From contig CALANW010000149.1 of the NCBI GenBank assembly GCA_937926145.1, positions 1 through 13,466 of the forward strand: a stretch of 13,466 nt of DNA, in the 5' to 3' direction. Shown here one piece after another: positions 4,664 to 12,565 of the stretch. Made by a program: the position numbers and the translations under genes. Each line of letters opens with the position of its first letter. Positions within the stretch are counted from its first letter, which is position 1. Under the pieces are notes generated by a model. It saw nothing but the letters and a program-made list of their open reading frames with translations, ran no database searches and was not told where the DNA came from. The stretch comes from an uncultured Ruminococcus sp. GTDB lineage: Bacteria > Bacillota > Clostridia > Oscillospirales > Ruminococcaceae.

Positions 4664-6541
4664 TTATGAATCCGAACCGAAGAGAGATGACTGGCTCTGC
4701 ATATTGCTCATATATGTTTCAAGCGTTGTGAACTGCTTCCAGTAACGCTCCATTTCGTTCTCATATCTGGTCTGGAGATTGCTGATAAGGGTCTGCATAT
4801 TGCTGATCTGGTCATAAAGTGAGTTCTTCTTCTCGGTAGTCGTGTTTTCGATACCTGCGAGGGAAGAAAGATATCCGACCTTTTTATCCTTTGTGGAGAT
4901 AGCCTTATCGATCGTATTGTTGAGAGTTGCAGCAAGTCCCTTGTCGGTATCAACGAAGAAGCTTGTTACCTTGTCGCCGTAAGTATTGATAGCGTTTTCG
5001 AGCTTAGCCTCATCAACAACGAGCTTGCCGTTGCTCTTCCAGTCGGACGCAAGGCTTATGCCGAGGTCATAAAGCGTGAAGCCGTCAACCTTTGCGGAGG
5101 ACATTGCGCCTCTGATGCTCGAAACGAAAGTGGTAAGATAGTTATCCTGATAGAGAAGACCCTTCTTTGCTTCGGTGTTCCACTTCTCTATCTCGTCCGA
5201 CTTCATCTCTTCTTCCTGCTCATCGGTAAGAGGATCGTAGTAAGAACCGTTCTTCTTAGGACGGGAGGTCTGTATCTCGCCGTAAACATCATCAAGAAGC
5301 TGATTGTAAGCATCGATGAACTTTATAACGGTTTCCTTGATAGAGGAAGTGTCTTTTTCTGTAGTTACGGTTATCTCGTCAACGCCATCAACGGAGGAAT
5401 CGAAGTCACCGAGCTTGCCAATGTTGAAAGTCGTGCCGTCAAAGGTGTACTCGTTGCTTGCACTTGTGTAGGTGGTATAATTTTCACCGTCGGTGCTGAT
5501 AGTAATAGTACCGTTTTTGCCGTAAACGTCCTTTTGGGTGAAGTCATCGCTGCTGTTGAACAGAGAGTTGAGAAGATTTCCGCTTGTCTGTTCAATATTA
5601 AGCTTTCCTGCCGTACCTGTTTCAGTTGATTCGAGCTTAAAGCTCTGTGTCATAGTGCTGAATGAGGCTTTTACACCGATATTAGCTTTGTTGATGGTGT
5701 TTATAACATCACCGATGGTATTGCTCTTTTCAAAGGTGAATTTTTCGCCGTTTATGGAGAATTCAAACTTATCACCATTGAGCGCGGTGTTGAAAGCTGC
5801 ATCGCCGAGCTTTGTGGTCGTACCCATTGTGCTGCTTACGGTGTTTGAAAGACCTACAGCTTCACTGTTGTACTGAATGCTGAATGTATGTCTTACGCCG
5901 TCATTTGCATTGTTGAAAACGAGGGTCGAGGTTCCGTCCTTGAATTCAAAGCCCTGAGCGTCGGTCTTGATATCCTTGAAAGTTTCATTTGCGGCTTCGA
6001 GGAAGTTAGCCTTTGCAGTATCCTCATCGGTGCTGCCGGTGAACTTTACTTCTCTTGTTGTGCCGTTGTAGGTCATTTTAACGGTGTATTCCTTGCCCTC
6101 AACGTTCTTGCTGAAATCAAGAGCGATCTGGTCGGTCGAGATTGAACCCGATGATTTTACCTGTGCAGCCGAAGCCGATGTTGCAGCGCTGATATAATAA
6201 GTAGCAGGCGTTGCCGATGCACTTGCGGAAACTGCAAGCTTATCATTCGTGGATTCAGCCTTGAACTTGTTCATAACTGAGTTTGCCTTTATCGAAGTAT
6301 CGCTGCCCCAGTCAAGGAACTTAGACTGAAATTCGGAAATTTTTGAAATGTTTGAACGGTAAGCTTCCTGCTTCCACTGCAAAGTCTGAAGCTTCTGCTT
6401 TTTCGTGTTAAGTCTGTTCTTTGTGTTTGCAGCCATTGATTTAACAAGGCTTTCGGTATCAAGTCCGGACATAAGACCCGACATTCTGTTATTGCTCCAT
6501 AAGCTGGAGGTTGAAGAAGTTGAAGATGTACTGCTTGCCAT
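4664..6541 (-). CDS. fliD: FliD, flagellar filament cap protein (HAP2)
   Basis: A 625-residue secreted cap protein without a cleavable signal, exported through the flagellar type III system. Residues 2-13 are a Ser/Thr run (STSSTSS units). FliD_N follows with MSGLMSGLDTESLVKSM (20-36) and a Q-W-K-Q-E-A-Y-R segment at 55-62, a strong family mark. The middle (about 120-400) is a Thr/Ser/Asn-rich surface region. FliD_C contains KFIDAYNQLLDDVY, W-N-T-E-A-K-K-G-L-L-Y and a C-terminal coiled coil with NTTTEKKNSLYDQI and MERYWKQFTTLETYMSNM. The pentameric or hexameric cap folds flagellin at the filament tip. The start has AAAGGA about 9 nt upstream. It follows csrA by only 14 nt, where B. subtilis has hag and flaG between them. 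Confidence 0.95.
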   Translation of the reverse strand: MASSTSSTSSTSSLWSNNRMSGLMSGLDTESLVKSMAANTKNRLNTKKQKLQTLQWKQEAYRSNISKISEFQSKFLDWGSDTSIKANSVMNKFKAESTNDKLAVSASASATPATYYISAATSASAAQVKSSGSISTDQIALDFSKNVEGKEYTVKMTYNGTTREVKFTGSTDEDTAKANFLEAANETFKDIKTDAQGFEFKDGTSTLVFNNANDGVRHTFSIQYNSEAVGLSNTVSSTMGTTTKLGDAAFNTALNGDKFEFSINGEKFTFEKSNTIGDVINTINKANIGVKASFSTMTQSFKLESTETGTAGKLNIEQTSGNLLNSLFNSSDDFTQKDVYGKNGTITISTDGENYTTYTSASNEYTFDGTTFNIGKLGDFDSSVDGVDEITVTTEKDTSSIKETVIKFIDAYNQLLDDVYGEIQTSRPKKNGSYYDPLTDEQEEEMKSDEIEKWNTEAKKGLLYQDNYLTTFVSSIRGAMSSAKVDGFTLYDLGISLASDWKSNGKLVVDEAKLENAINTYGDKVTSFFVDTDKGLAATLNNTIDKAISTKDKKVGYLSSLAGIENTTTEKKNSLYDQISNMQTLISNLQTRYENEMERYWKQFTTLETYMSNMQSQSSLFGSDS

Positions 6542-6555
6542 ATCAATTCATCCTT

Positions 6556-6786
6556 TCACTTAGTGTTTTTGTCAAGCAAAGCTGCGAGAATGTCGATAGA
6601 AGGCTTATTTATCGCAGCCTGCATATTGAATTTTTCCGTATCGTAAAGCTCGCTTCGCGCGATCTTGACATTTTCGGGAGCGTCAACGCCTATCCTTATG
6701 CGGTCTTTCGATATTTCAACGACCGTGACCTTGATATTGTCGCCGATGATGATGCTCTCGTCCTTTTTTCTCGAAACGACCAGCAT
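6556..6786 (-). CDS. csrA: CsrA, translational repressor
   Basis: A 76-residue homodimeric RNA-binding protein. It starts MLVVSRKKDESIIIGDNIKV and keeps the RNA-contacting R6, V40 and R44 (in the ENVKIARSELYD block). The tail beyond residue 50 is longer than in E. coli CsrA, and such a C-terminal extension is where FliW binds in Gram-positive bacteria. CsrA blocks GGA-containing ribosome binding sites; its known Bacillus target is flagellin (hag) mRNA. The ATG directly follows the fliW stop codon with no gap, and its ribosome binding site (GGAGGG) lies inside the end of fliW, so the two are translationally coupled. No hag gene is present in the window. Confidence 0.97.
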   Translation of the reverse strand: MLVVSRKKDESIIIGDNIKVTVVEISKDRIRIGVDAPENVKIARSELYDTEKFNMQAAINKPSIDILAALLDKNTK

Positions 6787-7218
6787 TTAAGCACCCTCCT
6801 TTTTAAAAGCAGGGAACTTGAGCGGATAATTTTCCGCAGCGATGACCTGAACGCCTTTTTTTGCTTTGGAATTTATCACGATCGGACTTTTGAGGTTGAG
6901 CGTTGTGTTGATATATTCATCGGGAACGACCGCCATACAGAGAAGATCAAGCTCTGCTCCGTCTGCTTTAAGAAGCTCTTTCGTTTCCTTGTCAAGCTCG
7001 ACCGAATAATCGGGAACGAACTCTCTCGGGTCGAAAACGATGAAGCAAAGGTTCGGATTATCAACGCTTTGCAGCCACATCGGATATTTGTCCTCTCCGC
7101 AGGGTGAAAGCAACACAAACCGCTTGTTTTCTTCAAATGCGTAAACTCCGTTCGGGAAGTCAATGATAACCTCCTCGGAAATTTCCTCTTCGCCGAAATC
7201 TCTTGTTTTAATAATCAT
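6787..7218 (-). CDS. fliW: FliW, flagellar assembly factor and CsrA antagonist
   Basis: A 143-residue cytoplasmic beta-barrel protein. The N-terminal pattern MIIKTRDFGEEEI, then IDFPNGVYAFEENKRFVLL, MWLQSVDNPNLCFIVFDP and the closing NLKSPIVIN and AENYPLKFP are family marks. FliW binds either cytoplasmic flagellin or CsrA. When flagellin is exported, free FliW releases CsrA from its target mRNA by an allosteric mechanism, which links flagellin synthesis to hook completion. GAGGA lies about 7 nt before the ATG. It is adjacent to csrA, as in Bacillus. Confidence 0.96.
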   Translation of the reverse strand: MIIKTRDFGEEEISEEVIIDFPNGVYAFEENKRFVLLSPCGEDKYPMWLQSVDNPNLCFIVFDPREFVPDYSVELDKETKELLKADGAELDLLCMAVVPDEYINTTLNLKSPIVINSKAKKGVQVIAAENYPLKFPAFKKEGA

Positions 7219-7233
7219 ATAAAGATCCTCATT

Positions 7234-7827
7234 TTAGGCTATAACGTCAACTTCACCCTTGTAATTCGGGTCAGCGCTTCTCGGGAAATAGAGCGGATCA
7301 CCGAGATATTCTATTTCAAGGTCAGGCATCTGGCTGACGATAAACTCGATATCACCGGGAATGAATTCAAAGCCGTTTTTAAGATCGGATATCGAACCGA
7401 TATCGGAACTGCTGTCACTGCCGATCATACTGTAATTGATGCTGAGTGTTCCGTCATTGTAGCTGATGCTGCTCTCCTTTGATTTCGGGAGCTTGCTGAG
7501 AATAGCTTCAATGCTCTGTGAGGAGCTGCGTGAAACGGCTGTTGTATTTGCAGCCGAAGCATTACCGTCCGTGCCGCCCATTTTTGCAACGGCATCGTAT
7601 GTGAGCGTGAGCTTGCTCGGCTGAACATTAGTCGGAACATAGCTGTCAAGCTTCGGCGATGAGATATCGACCTTGTAAGGCTGCGCCGCAACCTTTACTC
7701 CGTCCGAACCCCTCGAGATCTTTACAGACGGCTCGAGCGGATCTGCCTCTCTTGGCTTGAGCTGTGCATTGGTCACATTGACTTCGATTTTAATAGGAAT
7801 ATGCTTGATACTTAGAAGCTGATCCAT
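7234..7827 (-). CDS. DUF6470 (YviE-type) protein of the late flagellar operon
   Basis: A 197-residue protein beginning MDQLLSIKHIPIKIEVNVTNAQL. The opening hydrophobic-basic segment, the central DISSPKLDSYVPTNVQPSKLTLTY region and the end (GDIEFIVSQMPDLEIEYLGDP, then YFPRSADP) fit the DUF6470 family, of which B. subtilis YviE is a member. It occupies the same place, between flgL and fliW. No biochemical role is established to my knowledge. There is no signal peptide or membrane segment. Residues about 85-125 are Ser/Ala/Asn-rich and probably flexible. AGGGG lies 7 nt before the ATG. Confidence 0.85.
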   Translation of the reverse strand: MDQLLSIKHIPIKIEVNVTNAQLKPREADPLEPSVKISRGSDGVKVAAQPYKVDISSPKLDSYVPTNVQPSKLTLTYDAVAKMGGTDGNASAANTTAVSRSSSQSIEAILSKLPKSKESSISYNDGTLSINYSMIGSDSSSDIGSISDLKNGFEFIPGDIEFIVSQMPDLEIEYLGDPLYFPRSADPNYKGEVDVIA

Positions 7828-7857
7828 AATTTATCCCCTGCTTTCCGTCAGATCTTA

Positions 7858-9360
7858 TCAGATGAAATCGAATATGCTTCTCGGAAGAACATTAGCACTG
7901 AGCTGGAGCATAGCGTTGTATGCAGCCTGCATAGCGTTCATATTCGTTATTTCCTCATTCATATCGCAGCCCTCAACATCGTTCTGACGTTCGAGAAGGC
8001 TTGATTTGTATTCCTCGTCCTTGTCGAGATAGAATTCTGTGCTCTTGTACTTTGAGCCGAGCGTTGTGATCTCGGTAAGAACTCCCGTATTGGCGTGGTC
8101 AAGAAGATCTATCGTTGCATTCGCACGGGAAACATCGCCCGCTCTGAGCGCATCGGCAGCATCGTAGATAAGCTGAACGAAGTTGTTGCTGAACTTCATA
8201 TCATAAGTAGCCTTGGAGAACGGGTCATCCTTGTTATAGGATGAATTTACGGCAGAATCAACAGTTGTCATGCCCGTGCCTGTGATCTTAGCACCGTTCA
8301 TGCTTACATCAATTGCAGTTCCTTCCTGAACTTCGCCCTTGTCATTATACTTTATGCCAAGACCGATATCAACATATATCGGCTTGCAGCCGCCTACGTC
8401 GCCGGTGTAAATCTTGAAGTAGTTGTTTCCTTCCTTTACAACAGTGCCGTCACCCTTGGAAGCGTTGTAGTCGTCCTCGGTAGCGGCTTCCCTTGTATAA
8501 TAGCGGAAACCTTTTTCATAATATTTTGTGACCGTTTCGGTCTTGTAGAACTTTCCGTCCTTGGTGCTGTAAGCAGGATCGTTAGCGTCGTATTCATCAG
8601 CGGTGACTTCCGTTGTGATATCGCGTGTTTCCTTTCTTACAGCGTCGGGGTCAGCAGCATTTGCGCCCGTGCCGTTGACGATATCATTATATTCCGCCTC
8701 GGTGATCTCCTTGTCATAGCCCTCGTCATAAGCTATTCTCATAACTGTATCGTTATTTCCTGCATTTACGGCAGCATAATAATCATCCTTGGAGATGCGG
8801 TTCATATAATGAGTGCCGTCTGCGCTGATATCATCGACAGGAATGCCGTTGTATGTAACGATCCTGTGTCCCGTTACAGGGTCAAGAGCATCTGTGATGC
8901 CGTCAGCTTCTTTCAAAGTACCGAATGCAGGTGAAGAGTTGTTCGTGCCGCCGAAAAGTCTGCGCTCGGCATAATCGGAGTTGAGAGTTTTTATAGCACT
9001 GTCAGCGTACTGGTCAAGCTCGTGTGCGATGATGTCGAGCTGATCCTGGCTGTATGTGCCGTTGCATGCCTGATCGAGCTTTTCGGAAACATCGATATAG
9101 ACCTTGTTTGCAACTGTATAAAGATTCTGCTCAGCAGCCTCGTAAAGTCCCTTTGTGAGTTTGAGGTTGGAATCATACATCGAAAGATCCTGAAGATTCC
9201 TGCGGACGGTCATTGCCTTACTTGCCTTTACAGCATTTTCGGAGGCTCTGAAATAGTCCATCTGCGATTCGATCTTGAGCATGCTTTTTGTATATCCCGA
9301 CAAAAGTCTGCTGTTGTTTTTAAGATATTTTCTGTCTGCAAAGTTCTGGGTTATTCTCAT
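7858..9360 (-). CDS. flgL: FlgL, hook-filament junction protein (HAP3), enlarged
   Basis: The N-terminus MRITQNFADRKYLKNNSRLLSGY and the C-terminal helices (AADALRAGDVSRANATIDLLDHA, DVEGCDMNEEITNMNAMQAAYNAML) are the conserved flagellin-like D0/D1 coiled-coil domains. FlgL forms the ring between FlgK and the filament. At 500 residues it is far longer than B. subtilis FlgL (about 300). The extra material lies roughly at residues 176-325, after YNGIPVDD. This region is rich in Tyr, Asp and Thr, with four copies of a short [ST]-x-x-[DE]-Y motif (190-194, 220-224, 253-257, 294-298). It would project outward as a variable domain. GGAGG lies 10 nt before the ATG; the gap after flgK is 16 nt. Confidence 0.94.
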   Translation of the reverse strand: MRITQNFADRKYLKNNSRLLSGYTKSMLKIESQMDYFRASENAVKASKAMTVRRNLQDLSMYDSNLKLTKGLYEAAEQNLYTVANKVYIDVSEKLDQACNGTYSQDQLDIIAHELDQYADSAIKTLNSDYAERRLFGGTNNSSPAFGTLKEADGITDALDPVTGHRIVTYNGIPVDDISADGTHYMNRISKDDYYAAVNAGNNDTVMRIAYDEGYDKEITEAEYNDIVNGTGANAADPDAVRKETRDITTEVTADEYDANDPAYSTKDGKFYKTETVTKYYEKGFRYYTREAATEDDYNASKGDGTVVKEGNNYFKIYTGDVGGCKPIYVDIGLGIKYNDKGEVQEGTAIDVSMNGAKITGTGMTTVDSAVNSSYNKDDPFSKATYDMKFSNNFVQLIYDAADALRAGDVSRANATIDLLDHANTGVLTEITTLGSKYKSTEFYLDKDEEYKSSLLERQNDVEGCDMNEEITNMNAMQAAYNAMLQLSANVLPRSIFDFI

Positions 9361-9376
9361 TTTATATCAACCTCCG

Positions 9377-11524
9377 TTATAAGCCGACAACGCCCATACC
9401 ATTGATTATCTTATCGAGCGCTTCATCAAGAGTTGTTACCATTCTTGCGATCGCGTTGTACCACTTCTGATAGTTGAGCATATTGATGCCCTCTTCATTG
9501 ACGGAAACGCCCATTATCTCATCTCTTGCATCGTTGACGGATTCAAGCATGATGTCCGTTGTTTTGAGTATCTTTGCGTTGCCCTCGATCTGTGTTCCGA
9601 GGTTGTCGGAGATATGGGAAACGAACTTTTCGAGCGTCATTTTGAGCGGATCTTTCTTACCCGTTTCATCGTTGCCGTATTCGAGCGAAACATTCTCAAA
9701 TATTGCAAGGCACTTGTGGATATAGTCGTTGTTGAGTTCGTCCATATCATCTTCACTGCCGTTAACATACTGTTCGGGCTGTGCAAGGAGGCTCGGGAGA
9801 TTTCTCCAAACATCGGTCACCTTGATATCTGCAGCCGCCGTGCGGAAGCTTGAACTGCCGTCGTCCTTTGCGTATGTGAAAAGTTCGAGCGGATCACCGT
9901 TAGCGTCCTTAAAGTCCTTGTAGATCTCGTTGAATGACTTTGTGAGCGTCGCTGTGAACGCATTGAGCATATCACGGTAGTATTCAATGCCCTGAAAATC
10001 ATTTGCATACTGTGACTGGAGAGGAACATTCACATTCATCTGTGTGAGCGCCTCGCTGAGCTTGCTTCCCTCGGGGTAATCGGCAGCATCGGTCGAAAGT
10101 TCAGTTCCGTTCGCTCTAACATCTGCCGCAATGGCATCTGCATCGCCTACAGCTGTCCAGTCAGCTTCGGACTTTGTGCCCGAAACAACGAATGCGAGGT
10201 TTCCCGGAGTTGTATTTTCTTCCTTTATAGCTATCTGAGCATAGCCGTTGGCATCAACGACCGTCTGACCGCTGAATTTTACTTCATTGTTTGCGGCATC
10301 ATACTCAACTTCGCCATATTCTTTGAGCTTTTCAACAGCTTCGTTTACCTTATCGGCATCGCCTGCAGCAATGTTTGCGCTGATATCTTTGAGCAGGCTG
10401 TTTATCTCGTCGGGATAATTCTTTATCTGCGAGTTGAAAGCCGTCATATCCGTGCCGTTGAAAACGCCTTCGCCGTTGTAAACATCGAGATAGCCGCGGA
10501 GCGCACCGCCCTGAAGCTTATCCTTGCCCGTGATATCGATAGTTTCGCCTGTCTTCTGAACATACTCTCTGTTGGTCATACCCTTGTTGGTAGCAAGCTT
10601 TTTCCAGAGGTCAGCGTTCATAAGTCCGTCATAGCGATCGTCCTTGACGATGTATTTTCCTGCGCTTGTCATCTTGAAGCCCATATAAAGCGGATCGGGG
10701 TCTTCGACTGTCATTGTCATCTGCGCATATTCATCATTATGTACAGCGACCTGACCTGCAAATGTGATCGTGAACGAGCCGTTTTTCTCCTCATTGAACG
10801 AAACATCGCCATACGATGCAAGTTCATCGATAAGCAGGTTCATCTGATCTTTGAGTTCGAGAGGACCGTAGTCGTTATCTACCTGATAGCTGTTTGCGGT
10901 CATCTCCATATAGTTCATCTGAACATAGCTGTTTGTGATCTGCTTGTTGAGGTTAGCCATGCTCTCGAAGATCTTGTTCACACGGTCAACAGAAATGTTG
11001 GCATCGTTCTTCGTCTGCTCCGATATATCATCAAGACGTGAGTTCATATAGCGTATCTGCTGTGTAACGGATTCAGCCGCACGGAACGCAACGTTCGCAA
11101 GCTCTTTTCTGTTTGCTTCATCTGTAGCGAAGCTCTGAAGAGCCGACTTGAAGTTTGCAAGGTTCGCAGCGAAGCCGTATTCCTTTGATTCGATGTTGTC
11201 GAGGGCGGTTTCAACGTCCTTCATTACAACATCTTTTATATTGTAGTTGTTGTCAAGTGTAGTGTAGTTTCTTACCTTTTCATCGATAAGAGCATCTCTG
11301 TACTGACCTACGCCGACATTGTCAACGCCCTGTCCCGCAAGGCTAACACCGGTATTGTACAGAAGATTGTAGCCCGTATTCGCAATGGAGCAAACGTCAA
11401 GTCTTTGACGGGAATAGCCTGCCGTTTTAACGTTGCTGATGTTATTGCCTGTTATATCAAGAGCTTTCTGCGCAGAATTGAGTGCTTCTCTCTGCACATA
11501 CAGTCCCATAAAGCTCGAAGCCAT
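9377..11524 (-). CDS. flgK: FlgK, hook-filament junction protein (HAP1)
   Basis: 715 residues, exported by the flagellar secretion system. The N-terminal rod-type segment is clear: LNSAQKALDITGNNISNVKTAGYSRQR (residues 15-41). The C-terminal helix (SVNEEGINMLNYQKWYNAIARM, then LDEALDKIINGM) is the matching Flg_bbr_C segment. FlgK joins the hook to FlgL. It is about 200 residues longer than B. subtilis FlgK; the excess sits in the middle (roughly 280-500), in a Thr/Asp/Ala-rich region resembling surface domains. AGGAGG overlaps the flgN stop codon (TGA inside CTGAGGAGG) and lies about 7 nt before the ATG, implying coupled translation with its chaperone. Confidence 0.95.
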   Translation of the reverse strand: MASSFMGLYVQREALNSAQKALDITGNNISNVKTAGYSRQRLDVCSIANTGYNLLYNTGVSLAGQGVDNVGVGQYRDALIDEKVRNYTTLDNNYNIKDVVMKDVETALDNIESKEYGFAANLANFKSALQSFATDEANRKELANVAFRAAESVTQQIRYMNSRLDDISEQTKNDANISVDRVNKIFESMANLNKQITNSYVQMNYMEMTANSYQVDNDYGPLELKDQMNLLIDELASYGDVSFNEEKNGSFTITFAGQVAVHNDEYAQMTMTVEDPDPLYMGFKMTSAGKYIVKDDRYDGLMNADLWKKLATNKGMTNREYVQKTGETIDITGKDKLQGGALRGYLDVYNGEGVFNGTDMTAFNSQIKNYPDEINSLLKDISANIAAGDADKVNEAVEKLKEYGEVEYDAANNEVKFSGQTVVDANGYAQIAIKEENTTPGNLAFVVSGTKSEADWTAVGDADAIAADVRANGTELSTDAADYPEGSKLSEALTQMNVNVPLQSQYANDFQGIEYYRDMLNAFTATLTKSFNEIYKDFKDANGDPLELFTYAKDDGSSSFRTAAADIKVTDVWRNLPSLLAQPEQYVNGSEDDMDELNNDYIHKCLAIFENVSLEYGNDETGKKDPLKMTLEKFVSHISDNLGTQIEGNAKILKTTDIMLESVNDARDEIMGVSVNEEGINMLNYQKWYNAIARMVTTLDEALDKIINGMGVVGL

Positions 11525-11536
11525 TGTTTTTCCTCC

Positions 11537-11992
11537 TCAGACTTTATTCATTATCGCCGAACGTGTAGCGTGTTCGGTCTTAACTCCGCCCTTGCCGTCG
11601 TAAGTGTCCAGCTCGGCGGTCTTTCTTTCAACTCTTTTCAGCCTGCCCGTGATTATGACATTTGCAAGATCGTTGAGTTCCTTTATCTTCATAACGCAGG
11701 CGGAAAGCTCCTCATACTGTCCCTCCAGCCTTTTCTTGCAGGAGATCGGAGCTTTTTCGATTATTTCCTTAAAAGTGAGATCCTTGTCCTCTCCAAGTAT
11801 CTCGATGCGCTTTTTCTCCATTGAATTGGACTTCATTATAAGCGCCTGCTCCTTGGAAAGGCTTCGGCTCAGTTCCTCAATCTTATCATTGTTGATCATA
11901 TCGAGCTTGCTGTATTCAAAATCGAGCAGTTCCTTGTAATGAACTATATATTCATTAAAAAATCGAACAAGCTTAAAGTAATCCGCAGCCAA
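11537..11992 (-). CDS. flgN: FlgN-family chaperone of FlgK and FlgL
   Basis: A 151-residue, mostly helical, cytoplasmic protein: YFKLVRFFNEYIVHYKELLDFEYSKLDMI at the start, then EELSRSLSKEQALIMK, and a long charged helix ending with VERKTAELDTYDGKGG. This matches FlgN proteins (Y-x-x-LL-x-x-E-x-x-K followed by a KEQ-x-x-x-x segment). FlgN keeps the junction proteins soluble and brings them to the export ATPase. The start appears to be TTG at 11992, with GGGTG about 7 nt upstream and a stop three codons before it; no ATG is available until residue 32. It sits between flgM and its client flgK. Confidence 0.88.
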   Translation of the reverse strand: MAADYFKLVRFFNEYIVHYKELLDFEYSKLDMINNDKIEELSRSLSKEQALIMKSNSMEKKRIEILGEDKDLTFKEIIEKAPISCKKRLEGQYEELSACVMKIKELNDLANVIITGRLKRVERKTAELDTYDGKGGVKTEHATRSAIMNKV

Positions 11993-12027
11993 ATCAATTC
12001 ACCCTTTCCAAAGTAATTCGGGAATAT

Positions 12028-12324
12028 TTATCCCTCAAATATCGATGCCGCAACGCTCTCGGGAGAAACGTTGTAGCTGCCGTCAGCTATCCTGCTCTTG
12101 AGCGAAGCGATCCTGTCTGCCGAAGCATCGCTCTCGGCGAACTTCTTTGCGGAAGCCTTTGCAGCTCCCACGCCTGCTGCTCTTGCGCCTGCGGACATTT
12201 CAAATGTATCAACTCTCTTTGCGGAGGAAGCGGATACCTTTTTGCCGTCCTTGACACCCGACTTGTAGCTGTTTTCCATCTTTCTGTATATGCCCATTGC
12301 ATTACCGAGTTTACCAACTTCCAT
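12028..12324 (-). CDS. flgM: FlgM, anti-sigma-28 factor
   Basis: A 98-residue protein with a disordered, Ala/Ser/Lys-rich N-terminal part and the conserved C-terminal pattern ADRIASLKSRIADGSYNVSPESVAASIF (about residues 68-96), which binds the flagellar sigma factor. It starts at 12324, where AGGAGG lies 7 nt upstream; a longer reading of the frame to 12375 has no such site. FlgM holds sigma-28 inactive until the hook is complete and FlgM is secreted. It is the first gene of the late operon, directly under a sigma-28 promoter, so it forms a negative feedback loop. The leader (about 70 nt) contains a GGCGC/GCGCC hairpin (12363-12382) of unknown role. Confidence 0.93.
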   Translation of the reverse strand: MEVGKLGNAMGIYRKMENSYKSGVKDGKKVSASSAKRVDTFEMSAGARAAGVGAAKASAKKFAESDASADRIASLKSRIADGSYNVSPESVAASIFEG

Positions 12325-12400
12325 AAAACAGCCTCCTATCATTTTTTCTTGATGTGTGATCTGCGCCCTTATCAAAAGGCGCTATTTATCTCTATTATTT

Positions 12401-12427
12401 TTATCGGCAGCAACTTTAAAAACTTTA
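12401..12427 (-). promoter_or_regulatory. Sigma-28 (FliA/SigD) promoter of the late flagellar operon
   Basis: Minus strand: TAAAGTTT (12427-12420), 11 nt, GCCGATAA (12408-12401). Both boxes and the spacing match the flagellar sigma consensus in full. Transcription would start near 12394, about 70 nt before flgM. It is the only sequence in the window with both boxes. The rest of the 241-nt gap between flgM and the PHP gene (12325-12565) is AT-rich and shows nothing else I can name except a weak TTTCCGT/ACGGAAA inverted repeat near 12470-12505. Confidence 0.95.
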
Positions 12428-12565
12428 GCGTTTTTTTCTGATTTAAAATAAATTTAACAATTTTCCGTCTGCAAAAAGCCTATACTGCCCTTTACGGAAA
12501 TGTTTTGAAGCATAATTTGTTCAAACAATACAAAATCAAAGACTTGGTACAGCAAAATTTCTATG

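Noticed and set aside
10351..10375. GCCGATAA inside flgK as a second sigma-28 promoter
   Set aside because: Only the -10 box matches on the minus strand; no TAAA-type -35 box lies at the right distance, and it is inside coding sequence.
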